DNA of 10,873 nt. It comes from Actinomycetes bacterium. GTDB lineage: Bacteria; Actinomycetota; Actinomycetes; Actinomycetales; Cellulomonadaceae. The position numbers and the translations under genes are program-made. How positions within the stretch are numbered: position 1 is the first letter of the stretch; each line of letters begins with the position of its first letter. Positions 1 to 7,200 of this stretch are shown here, one piece after another. The notes beneath the pieces were generated by a model, which worked only from the letters and a program-made list of their open reading frames with translations, made no database searches and was not told the origin of the DNA. The stretch is from contig JAEWYD010000076.1 of NCBI GenBank assembly GCA_023462275.1, positions 1 to 10,873 of the forward strand, written 5' to 3'.

Positions 1-562
1 CCACGACACGCCCGGCGCCGGCCACCCGCGCCAGCTGCGCGACGCAGAGCCCGATCGGTCCGCAGCCGACGACGGCCACCGTCGCGCCCACGCGCAGGTG
101 CGCCAGGTCGAGGGCGTGGAGGGCGACGCCGAGCGGCTCCAGCATCGCGCCGTCGGCGTCGGAGAGGCCGTCGGGCAGCGGGTGGAGCAGCCGCGTGGGC
201 CAGGCGATCAGCTCGCGCAGGCCGCCGTCGTTGCGGCCGTGCCCCGCGAACCGCACCTGAGGGCACAGGTTCGTGTTGCCCTCGCGGCACTGCGGGCAGG
301 TGCCACAGGAGTCGGAGGGGTCCACGGCCACGCGCTGCCCGTCGAGCGGGCCGCCCAGGACGACCCCGGCGAACTCGTGGCCCAGCACCAGCGGGCTGCT
401 CAGCGCGGCGTCGCCGATCGCGCCCTCGGCGAACCAGTGCAGGTCCGACCCGCAGAGCCCGACGGCTGTCACCCGCACCAGGCTCTCGCCGTCGCCCGCG
501 ACCGGGTCCGTCGCCGTCTCCACCCGGACGTCCCCGACGCCGTGCAACCGGGCAACTCGCAT
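1..562 (-). CDS. Zinc-dependent medium-chain dehydrogenase (polyol/idonate-type), 3' end cut by window
   Basis: Likely an NAD(P)-dependent, zinc-dependent alcohol or polyol dehydrogenase in the cytoplasm. The first 187 residues are visible; the family is usually about 340-350 residues, so the rest lies beyond base 1. Visible residues: catalytic-zinc Cys37 in GLCGSDLHWF, the GHE motif at 61-63 (His62, Glu63), four structural-zinc cysteines at 86, 89, 92 and 100 (CGTCPQC then NLC), Glu142 in LEPLGVALHA, and the start of the Rossmann fold with GCGPIG at 166-171. The CGSDLHWF signature followed by EGxIGD resembles L-idonate 5-dehydrogenase and sorbitol dehydrogenase relatives, but the substrate cannot be fixed from this half. 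The ATG at 562 is preceded by GAGGTG about 5 nt upstream, a fair ribosome site. The gene lies downstream of the permease on the same strand but is separated by a strong hairpin, so it probably has its own promoter. Family call firm; substrate unknown. Confidence 0.93.
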   Translation of the reverse strand, partial: MRVARLHGVGDVRVETATDPVAGDGESLVRVTAVGLCGSDLHWFAEGAIGDAALSSPLVLGHEFAGVVLGGPLDGQRVAVDPSDSCGTCPQCREGNTNLCPQVRFAGHGRNDGGLRELIAWPTRLLHPLPDGLSDADGAMLEPLGVALHALDLAHLRVGATVAVVGCGPIGLCVAQLARVAGAGRVV

Positions 563-641
563 GCTTCACCTCACCACGTGCCGCGCCTGAGGAGCGGCGC
601 GACGTCTGCGGCGAGCCTAGACGAGGGCGCCGACGCCACCC

Positions 642-676
642 CCGGACCGTCGGGCCCGCTGGGGACGACGGTCCGG
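642..676 (-). terminator. Strong hairpin behind the permease gene, probable terminator
   Basis: CCGGACCGTCG at 642-652 is perfectly complementary to CGACGGTCCGG at 666-676, giving an 11-bp stem with a 13-nt loop. Inside the loop a short CCC/GGG pair can extend the structure. It begins 12 nt past the stop codon of the minus-strand permease, where a terminator belongs. No T-run follows on the minus strand; this is common for hairpin terminators in high-GC actinobacteria but leaves the assignment unproven. The rest of 563-688 shows nothing else clear. Confidence 0.65.
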
Positions 677-688
677 AGGTAGGCGAGC

Positions 689-1798
689 TCAGAGCCAGAG
701 CGGGGCGAGCCAGCCGAGCAGCACCGCGCCCACCCACAGGGAGCCGACGACGAGGGCCACCACCCGCCATCGCGCGATCAGCAGCATCCCCGAGAACGCG
801 CCGACGCTCGTGCCGGCACCGGTCACGAGGAACGCCAGCGCCGGACCGACGCCCATCCCGCCCTGCACCAGCGAGGCGACCATGGGCAGCGACGCATCGC
901 TGCTGACGTAGACGGGCACGCCGAGCGTGGCGGCGAGCGGCACCGACCAGGGCGAGTCGCCGCCCAGGTAGGTAGTGAGGACGTCCGTCGGCACGAGCTC
1001 GATCAGCAGGTAGCCCAGTGCCGCGAACCCGAGGAAGTACACGGCGAGGCGGCGCCCGTTCTCGAGGAGGGCGGCCCGGAGAGCCGGCAGGCGCAGGTCG
1101 CGGCGGCCCTGGGGCCCAGCGCCCGGCGCCGCACCAGCAGCCCCGCAGCAGGAAGCGGAGGGGCTCACCTCGGGCTCGAGGACCGTAAGGCTCGCGCGGG
1201 ACCCGCGGTCCGCCACCGCGGCGGACGACTCGGCCCCGGACGACTCGGCCCCGGACGACGCTCCGGCGTCGCACGCGCATGCCGAGCCCCCCTCGGCGAT
1301 CCGCGGCGCGCCGTCGTCGGCCAGGTCGCTCCCGGACGGCGCCGCCATCCGCGCCTGCCCGACGAGCCAGCCCGTGCGCTCGATCAGGTGCGTCGCCGCC
1401 CCGGCGGCGAGGCCGATCACGATCGCGGCGACGAAGTACGTCGTCGCGAAGCCCGGCCCGAACAGCCCCGCCGACAGGACGTACTCCTGCGGGCTGGTCA
1501 GCGGCGACGACACCATGAAGGCGACCACGGGAGCCCACGGGACGGCCGACGCGAGCGCCCCGAGGACGACGGCCGTGGTGCCGCAGGAGCAGAAGGGGGT
1601 CACGGAGGCCACCACGACGGCGGCGAGCACCGCGACGACCGTGCGTCGCCGCAGCCAGCGCGCGAGGTGCTCGGCACCCACGTACACCTGCACGAGCGAG
1701 GCGACGACGACGGCGAGCAGCAGGTACGGCCAGTTGTGGGCGATGGTCGTACCGACGTCGCCTGCCACGGCTCCGAGGAGGTCGAGCAGTCCGGACAT
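689..1798 (-). CDS. ArsP/YraQ-family (DUF318, PF03773) membrane permease
   Basis: A 369-residue inner-membrane transporter, likely exporting a metalloid or metal species. Related ArsP proteins export trivalent organoarsenicals; the substrate here is inferred only from family and from the ArsR repressor next door. The N-terminal half has hydrophobic segments near residues 24-42, 52-68, 74-98 and 118-136, with the family motif PFCSCGTTAV (Cys70, Cys72) and SSPLTSP at 97-103. A hydrophilic loop of about 95 residues (145-240) carries CAC (174-176) and a CC pair (217-218), possible thiol ligands for soft metals. The C-terminal half repeats the fold with segments near 252-268, 285-300, 315-340 and 345-367, including GVPVYVSSDASLP. 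The ATG at 1798 was chosen because GGAGGG lies 6 nt upstream, the fold starts there, and the region upstream is the shared operator. The same frame stays open to base 2530, but only through the operator, antisense arsR and a repeat array. Function moderately sure; substrate unknown. Confidence 0.9.
   Translation of the reverse strand: MSGLLDLLGAVAGDVGTTIAHNWPYLLLAVVVASLVQVYVGAEHLARWLRRRTVVAVLAAVVVASVTPFCSCGTTAVVLGALASAVPWAPVVAFMVSSPLTSPQEYVLSAGLFGPGFATTYFVAAIVIGLAAGAATHLIERTGWLVGQARMAAPSGSDLADDGAPRIAEGGSACACDAGASSGAESSGAESSAAVADRGSRASLTVLEPEVSPSASCCGAAGAAPGAGPQGRRDLRLPALRAALLENGRRLAVYFLGFAALGYLLIELVPTDVLTTYLGGDSPWSVPLAATLGVPVYVSSDASLPMVASLVQGGMGVGPALAFLVTGAGTSVGAFSGMLLIARWRVVALVVGSLWVGAVLLGWLAPLWL
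1223..1259. repeat. 15-bp in-frame tandem repeat in the permease loop
   Basis: GGACGACTCGGCCCC occurs at 1223-1237 and 1238-1252, and a 7-base partial third copy follows. The period of 15 keeps the reading frame and encodes the repeated SSGAE run in the hydrophilic loop (about residues 181-193) between the CAC and CC cysteine motifs. It looks like a simple slippage expansion of a flexible linker. Confidence 0.85.
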
Positions 1799-1876
1799 GG
1801 GACCCTCCAGATATCGATCAGTATCGATGTATTGACAGCGATCGATAAGATAGACCGAGATCGATAGGAGGGCAAG
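1799..1876. promoter_or_regulatory. Divergent arsR/permease control region with four ATCGAT boxes
   Basis: This 78-bp AT-richer gap separates the divergent permease and arsR genes. ATCGAT occurs at 1813-1818, 1823-1828, 1841-1846 and 1860-1865. The middle pair forms a 7-bp inverted repeat, TATCGAT (1822-1828) and ATCGATA (1841-1847), with a 12-bp spacer. ArsR/SmtB repressors bind AT-rich dyads between their own gene and the effector gene, so this is the expected operator and probably controls both genes. TTGACA at 1832-1837 is a perfect -35 on the plus strand, but no convincing -10 follows at 16-18 bp, so the exact promoters are not assigned. Confidence 0.75.
1866..1872 (+). promoter_or_regulatory. 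Ribosome binding site of arsR
   Basis: AGGAGGG lies 4 nt before the ATG at 1877. It fixes the arsR start and overlaps the last ATCGAT box by one base (ATCGATA ends at 1866), so repressor binding could also hinder early steps of expression. Confidence 0.85.
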
Positions 1877-2218
1877 ATGCGCGACGCAGTTGCCGTGAAG
1901 GACCTCTGCTGCTCCCCCGTACTGGCCGGCGAGCTGCCGGAGGCGGAGTCGACGGAGCTCGCCGCCGCCCTGCGGGTGCTCGCCGACCCCGTGCGACTGC
2001 GGATCGTGAGCCTCGTGCGGGCGGCGCCCCACGGCCGTGCGGTGACCCGCGACCTCGTCGCGCGGCTGGCGGTGGCCCAGCCGACCGTGACGCACCACCT
2101 GGGCGTCCTGCACGACGCCGGCTTCCTGATCCGCGAGCGCCGGGGGCGTGAGACCTGGTACGCGATCGAGCCGGACGCCTTCGCCGCCGTGAGCCAGCTC
2201 CTGGCGCCCGGGCGGTAG
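1877..2218 (+). CDS. ArsR/SmtB-family metalloregulatory repressor
   Basis: A 113-residue winged-helix dimeric repressor, in the usual ArsR size range, that should leave its operator when it binds a metal or metalloid. The wHTH core spans about residues 25-100. Typical features are LADPVRLRIVSL (helix 2/3), the recognition-helix region VAQPTVTHHLGVLHDAGFL and the wing RERRGRETWYAIE. An adjacent cysteine pair, Cys11-Cys12 in KDLCCSP, sits near the N-terminus. These are the only cysteines. In the Corynebacterium-type arsenite sensor a similar CC pair works with a third cysteine in the DNA-binding domain, which is missing here, so ligand geometry or ligand may differ. The strong ribosome site and four operator boxes lie directly upstream, and the divergent permease is the likely target. 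The stop codon TAG (2216-2218) sits inside the first unit of a tandem repeat array. Family call firm; inducer inferred. Confidence 0.93.
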   Translation: MRDAVAVKDLCCSPVLAGELPEAESTELAAALRVLADPVRLRIVSLVRAAPHGRAVTRDLVARLAVAQPTVTHHLGVLHDAGFLIRERRGRETWYAIEPDAFAAVSQLLAPGR

Positions 2219-2407
2219 GTCCGCGCGCTCAGGCGGTAGGTCCGCGCGCCAGGGCGGCAGACCCGCACGTCGAGCGGCTGACCAGCCCGTCGGGCAGCAG
2301 GCCCGTAGATCGAGCGGCCGAACAGCACGTCGAGCGGCGGGCCAGTACGTCGAGCGGCAGACCCGTAGATCGAGCGGCGGACCAGCCGTGGAGCAGCGGG
2401 CCTGTGG
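2205..2407. repeat. Degenerate 20-21 bp tandem array starting at the arsR stop codon
   Basis: About ten units can be laid end to end: 2205-2225, 2226-2246 and 2247-2267 (21 bp each), then 20-bp units from 2268 to 2367, a 19-bp unit 2368-2386 and a last decayed one to 2407. The consensus of the later units is near CGTCGAGCGGCNGACCCGTA. Units 4-6 (2268-2327) and 7-9 (2328-2386) match each other in order, so a 60-bp three-unit block was itself duplicated. The first unit includes the arsR codons for APGR and its TAG; the second repeats the TAG in frame, and in the third it reads CAG. The 20-bp period is not a multiple of three, so the array is not coding on either strand. No spacers are present, so it is not a CRISPR. 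It fills most of the arsR-HNH gap (2219-2543); the remaining 2408-2500 shows nothing clear. Confidence 0.85.
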
Positions 2408-2507
2408 AGGACGCCCGCCCCCCGGACCCGCGGGTCGCGCGCACGTCGCTCTGCGACCACTGCTGTGCTGCGTCGAGCGCGCGGCCCCCCGCCCCCCGCG
2501 GTGCCCG

Positions 2508-2537
2508 TTGCGCCCCATTCGTCGCGTCATGTACTAT
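2508..2537 (+). promoter_or_regulatory. Probable promoter of the HNH gene (leaderless)
   Basis: TACTAT at 2532-2537 fits the actinobacterial -10 pattern TAnnnT and ends 6 nt before the ATG at 2544. That places transcription start on the A of the start codon and gives a leaderless mRNA. A weak -35 candidate, TTGCGC at 2508-2513, lies 18 bp upstream. No Shine-Dalgarno sequence precedes the ATG, which agrees with leaderless translation. Confidence 0.55.
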
Positions 2538-2553
2538 TCATACATGCGTTCGA
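2538..2553 (+). promoter_or_regulatory. LexA-like SOS box over the HNH gene start
   Basis: TCATACATGCGTTCGA resembles the actinobacterial SOS box TCGAAC-N4-GTTCGA. The right half is perfect; the left half matches at four of six bases. It sits directly after the -10 and spans the likely transcription start and first codons, a position where LexA would block initiation. Known context: some mycobacterial 13E12/DUF222 genes belong to the LexA regulon. Binding here is inferred. Confidence 0.5.
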
Positions 2554-4202
2554 TCAATTCCGTCGAGTCCCCCGGGTCATCGCGTGCTGCGGCGGGCCCG
2601 GAGAGCCCCGGCGCGCTCGCTACGCAGGGACCGGTGAAGACCGCCCCGCCCGCCTCCGCACCGCCCGACCCGACGGCTCTCCTCGCTGCGGCAGACGCCC
2701 TCGCCCGCTCGGTGCCCGGGTCCGTCGCGTGGCCCGCGGAACGGAGAGCGGGCGTCATCGCGGTGCTCGACCGCGCGATGACGACTCTCGCGAGCGCCCG
2801 GGCCCAGCTGCTCGTGGTCGAGCGGGAGCACGGTCCGTGGGCCGGTTCGGGAGAGCGCTCGTTCGCGGCCGCGCGGGGCAAGGCCACCCGTCAGGGTGAG
2901 CGCGCCGCGGCGGCGGAGCTGCGCAGGGGCGAAGCGCTCACGACGATGCCCGGCCTCCGCGACGCCGTCGGCGCGGGGCGGGTCTCGCTCGAGCACGTGG
3001 ACGTCCTCGCGCGTCTCGCCGCCACGGCGCCGCCATCCGTGCGCGACGCGCTTGCGGCCCCGGGTGCCGTGGCGGAACTCGTGGAGACCGCCGGCCGTGT
3101 GGACGCGGGCCGGTTCGCGAGGGCCGCGGCGGCGTGGGCCGCGCAGGCAGATCACGCGGCAGCGGAGGCGGGGCACCAGGATGCGCGCGCGGCCCGATTC
3201 CTGTCGGTGGCGCAGACGGCGACGGGCGCACGGATCTCTGGGCGCCTCGACCCGGTGGCAGGTCATCGCCTCGCGCTCGCCCTCGAGGCCGTCATCGGCA
3301 AGCCAGGTCCGGACGACGCGCGCAGCCGCGAGCAGCGGAACGCCGACGCCCTCGACGCGATGGTCGGCGCAGCACTGGCCGAGCCACCCCGAGCCGACGG
3401 CGCTGCCGGGCGGCGCCCCCACGTCTCGCTCGTGATGACGCTGCCCGCCTGGCGCGGCCTGCGGGACCGCGCCCGCGCGCGAGCGGGTGCACGCCCGGGC
3501 GGCCGCCGCACCAGCGAAGGCGACCGCAGTGCGTGGCAGGGGGCGCCGAGCGTGACCTTCGACGACGGGACGCCGGCCCCTGACTCCGAGGCCGCCCGGG
3601 CGCTCTGCGACTGCGAACTCACGCGCGTCGTCGTCGACGAACGCTCGGAGCCGCTCGACGTCGGGCGCACCACCCGCTCGCACACTCCGGCTCAACGCCG
3701 AGCGGTGACGGCCCGCGACAAGGGCTGCCTCTGGCCTGAGTGCACGACGCCGGCACGTTGGTGCGAGGTGCACCACCTCGTGTGGTGGGACCGGGACGGC
3801 GGCGCGACGACGGTCGTGGACGGCGCCTTGGTCTGCTCGTTCCACCACCACGAGATCCACCGGCGCGACCTGGTCGTCACCCGCTTCACCTGCCCGGCGG
3901 ACCTGTGTCCGGACGGGACGTCGCGCGTGCGGTACGTGATCACGGCGCCGGCGGGCCGCGTCCTCGCGGACGGCCGGCCGCACGAGATCGACGGACGCGC
4001 CGTCGGCCGCCCCGAACGCACGTGGATCCCGGGCGAGGGCGCGCGAACAGGCGACGCCCGCACCTCCCCACCACGCGACAGCCCTCCACGCGACGCAGGG
4101 GCTGATCTCGGGGCATCACCGCCGAAGACCGTGACAACCGTCACCGGTGGTGCAGATCCCTCACGTCCGGACTCCGGACAGCCGATCAGAGAGGTGGCGT
4201 GA
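2544..4202 (+). CDS. DUF222 / HNH endonuclease family protein (13E12-repeat type)
   Basis: A 552-residue protein combining a DUF222 region (about residues 42-310, mostly helical, ending with REQRNADALDAMV and a VSLVMTLP strand) with a C-terminal HNH nuclease domain (about 385-440). The nuclease signature is complete: Cys395 and Cys400 in GCLWPEC, CEVHH (407-411) carrying the catalytic-type histidines, WWDRDGG, and Cys431 with HHH at 434-436. The preceding LDVGR...RRAVTARDKGC stretch is typical of the family. The tail after 460 is Pro/Arg-rich and likely disordered. These genes are multicopy in many actinobacteria and their physiological role is not settled; DNA cleavage is expected from the HNH residues but is not shown. 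ATG 2544 was chosen because the -10 TACTAT lies 6 nt upstream; ATG 2529 would place that element inside the gene, and the frame stays open to 2388 only through repeat array. The c-di-GMP gene follows 97 nt downstream. Confidence 0.9.
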   Translation: MRSINSVESPGSSRAAAGPESPGALATQGPVKTAPPASAPPDPTALLAAADALARSVPGSVAWPAERRAGVIAVLDRAMTTLASARAQLLVVEREHGPWAGSGERSFAAARGKATRQGERAAAAELRRGEALTTMPGLRDAVGAGRVSLEHVDVLARLAATAPPSVRDALAAPGAVAELVETAGRVDAGRFARAAAAWAAQADHAAAEAGHQDARAARFLSVAQTATGARISGRLDPVAGHRLALALEAVIGKPGPDDARSREQRNADALDAMVGAALAEPPRADGAAGRRPHVSLVMTLPAWRGLRDRARARAGARPGGRRTSEGDRSAWQGAPSVTFDDGTPAPDSEAARALCDCELTRVVVDERSEPLDVGRTTRSHTPAQRRAVTARDKGCLWPECTTPARWCEVHHLVWWDRDGGATTVVDGALVCSFHHHEIHRRDLVVTRFTCPADLCPDGTSRVRYVITAPAGRVLADGRPHEIDGRAVGRPERTWIPGEGARTGDARTSPPRDSPPRDAGADLGASPPKTVTTVTGGADPSRPDSGQPIREVA

Positions 4203-4287
4203 GCGTGCGCGGCGCTCGGCACGCCGAGGGGTGCGCGGGTCGCCACGCAGCGGGCCGGACGGGCCCCACGGCGCAGCACGAGGACCG

Positions 4288-4295
4288 AGGGGAGG
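4288..4295 (+). promoter_or_regulatory. Ribosome binding site deciding the GTG start of the c-di-GMP gene
   Basis: AGGGGAGG lies 4 nt before the GTG at 4300. It is the only strong site near the point where the LacI-like domain begins, and it rules against the upstream ATG at 4147, which would overlap the HNH gene by 56 bp and add 51 Arg-rich residues. Confidence 0.8.
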
Positions 4296-4299
4296 CGCG

Positions 4300-7200
4300 G
4301 TGTCGGAGGAACGGACGTACGGGGTTCTGGTCCCACTCGTGTCGGGACCGTACTTCGGCGCGGTCCTCGCCGGGATCGCCGGCGCGGCTGCCGAGCTGGG
4401 TGGCCGGTCCCTCGCCATCCAGACCCTCGACGCGGCCCTGGGCGACGACTACGTCGGCGTCCCCGACGTCGAGGGCGAGGTCGCCTGGGACCGGATGGAC
4501 GGCCTCATCGTCGTGACGAATGCAGCAACCGGCGACGTCGTGCGGGACTTCGCCGCGACCGGGCGTCCCGTCGTGCTTCTCAGCCATGCAGTACCCGGGC
4601 TCGCCGTGCCGCACGTGGCCCCCGACAACTACGGCGGGATCTACGAGGCGGTCGCCCACCTCGTCGCGCACGGCCACACCCGGATCGCGTTCGCGGGCTT
4701 CGACGCCCAGTCCGACCTGCACGAGCGGCACGAGGCGTACTGCGCGGCCCTGGCCAGCCACGGCCTGGTCGCAGACCCCGAGCTCTTCTTCGACACGGGC
4801 AACAGCATGGAGTCGGGCGGCGTCACGGCCGCCAACGCGATGATCGCGGCCGGCCTCCCGAGCACGGCCGTCATTGCCGGGAACGACCTCAACGCCATCG
4901 GCATGATGAAGACCCTGCGGGAGGCCGGCTACGAGCTGCCGCGTGACCAGGCGATCATCGGGTTCGACGACACGGCACCGGCCCAGTACCAGCACCCCAG
5001 CCTCACCACGGTCAACCAGCACGTGGGGCGCGTCGGCGCGCGCGCCGTCGGCCTCCTGGACGCGATGATCCGCGGTCAGCACGTCGACGCCGTGCGGTAC
5101 GTGGTGCCCAGCTCGCTCGTGGTCCGCGGCTCGTGCGGCTGCGCGCCCAGCGGGGCACAGGGCGGCCAGGACCGCGCGGCAGCCGTCCACATCCCGCCGA
5201 TGGGCCGCGACGCCGAGGCGGTGGAGCCCATCGCCGAGGCCCTCCTGCGCGTCCTCAGGCGCGGCGACGGCGACGTCACCGACGAGGTGGCGCACGCGGC
5301 GCGCACCCTCGCCGAAGCCCTCGTCGCGGAGGCGACGGGTGGGCGCGGCGAGCGCGACGCGGCGTCGATCGGCGGCGAGGCGTCGACGGAGGGCGCACCC
5401 TCGATCGATCACGCGGCAGCCCCCGAGGCCCCGACCGAGGACGCGCCGCCGGCCGATCACGCACCAGACGGGACCCGCCACGGGGCCCGGGGCGAGGCGC
5501 CCGCCCGGCGGCCCGAGCCCTCGGCGTCCGTCGAGCGATCGGCGCAGCTCCTCGCCGCCGTGGAGGTCATCCACACGTCGCAGCCGCGCACGGAGGTGGC
5601 GTCCGCCATCATCGCCCTGCTCCAGCGGGCGGCGCGCCGCCTGAGCGCACGCAAGCAGGGTGGCGGGACCAGGAACCGGCTCGACGGCGTGATCCGGGAG
5701 GTCGCGCTCGACTTCGGGAACGTCCGTGCGGCAGCCGAGATGCGCACCAGCGCCCACCTGCAACGCGTGTTGCGGGCGGAGTACGACCTCAGCATGGGTC
5801 TCCTCCCCGGTCACGACCGCCCCGCCCAGTCGCTCGACTGGCTCGCCACCTCACCGATCCAGGCCGCCTGCCTGGCGCTGTGGACGGAGCAGGGCCCGGC
5901 CGCGCACCAGCTCGAGATCGTCAGCGCGCACGGTGACGTCGAGGTCGAGCTCGGCCCGACCACGTCGTCCGCCTTCCCCCCACCCGCCCTGCTCGACGTC
6001 GTCCGTCGCTACCCCGGCTGTCAGGCCGCCGTCCTGCCGGTGAAGACGCGCGCCAACGACTGGGGCCTGCTGGCCGTCGTCGGGCCGCCCGAGTTCCGGA
6101 CGTTGACCGGGCGCGAGACGTACTTCGAGTGGTCCGCGATGCTCGCCGGCTCCCTCGACTACGAGGTCATGGTCACGTCACTGCGGAACCAGCGCGAAGA
6201 CCTCGCCCGCGCGTACGACCGCGAGCGTGCGCTCACCGAGAGCATCAGGGCGAGCGAGGAGCGGTACGCCCTCGCGGCCGCCGCCGCGAACGACGGCCTC
6301 TGGGACTGGGACCTCGACAGCGGCACCATCTACTACTCGCCCCGCTGGAAGTCGCTCCTCGGGCACACCGAGGACGAGATCGGCGCCACCCCCGACGAGT
6401 GGCTCGGGCGCGTCCACAGCGACGAGCAGGACGGCCTGCTGGCCCTCATCGAGGCCTGCTGCCGCGGGGACGCACCCGACCTCGAGCACGAGCACCGGAT
6501 CCTCGCCCAGGACGGCACCTACCGCTGGGTGCTGTGCCGCGCCCTCGCCATCCCCGGGCACGGCCGCCCCGCGACGCGCCTCGTCGGTTCCCTGACCGAC
6601 ATCACGGAGCGCCACGACCTCGAGGACCGCCTCCGGCGCCAGGCGCTGTTCGACACCCTCACGGGGCTGCCGAACCGACCCCTCTTCCTCGACCGCCTCG
6701 ACCGTGCCCTCGCGCGGCGGCTCCGGACCAACGCGGGGCACTTCGCCGTCGTCTTCCTCGACCTCGACGGCTTCAAGCTCGTCAACGACAGCCTCGGGCA
6801 CGCCGCAGGCGACGCGCTGCTGCAGCAGGTCGCCGCACGGATCACCGGCTGCCTCCGGGAGTCGGACACGGCCGCGCGCCTGGGCGGCGACGAGTTCACG
6901 GTGCTCCTCGAGGGCCTCGCCACGACGACGGCGGTCCCGTCGGTCGTGCGCAAGATCCAGGAGGCGATCGCCCAGCCCTACGAGATCCAGGGCAACACCC
7001 TCGTGGTCACGGCGAGCGCTGGCGTGGCCACCAGCGAGGTGCCCTACGGTGCCGCCGACGACGTCCTGCGGGACGCCGACATCGCGATGTACCGCGCCAA
7101 GTCGCGGGAGCGCGGCACGTTCGTGGTGTTCGACCCCTCGATGCACGACTCCGTGGTGAGCCGCCTGCAAACCGAGTCGCGACTGCGGCGTGCCCTCGAG

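Noticed and set aside
98..682. Plus-strand 194-residue open frame
   Set aside because: It is antisense to the dehydrogenase, whose zinc and Rossmann motifs are unmistakable, and runs on into the permease terminator.
2205..2407. CRISPR array
   Set aside because: Units are head-to-tail without unique spacers and are too degenerate; no cas genes are nearby. The same reasoning applies to 8044-8194.
1799..2530. Upstream extension of the permease reading frame to a 613-residue protein
   Set aside because: It runs through the shared operator, antisense to arsR and through a 20-bp repeat array; the good ribosome site and the fold both start at 1798.
2577..3983. Minus-strand 468-residue open frame
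   Set aside because: Antisense shadow of the DUF222-HNH gene.
4166..4180. Perfect 7-bp dyad GTCCGGA/TCCGGAC near the end of the HNH gene
   Set aside because: It is inside coding sequence with a 1-nt centre, cannot form a useful hairpin, and such dyads are expected at this GC content.
4147..4299. ATG at 4147 as start of the c-di-GMP gene
   Set aside because: It overlaps the HNH gene, encodes an Arg-rich non-domain stretch and lacks a ribosome site, while GTG 4300 has AGGGGAGG 4 nt upstream.
4186..5814. Minus-strand 542-residue open frame
   Set aside because: Antisense shadow of the LacI-like sensor; no recognisable domain, and explained by high GC.
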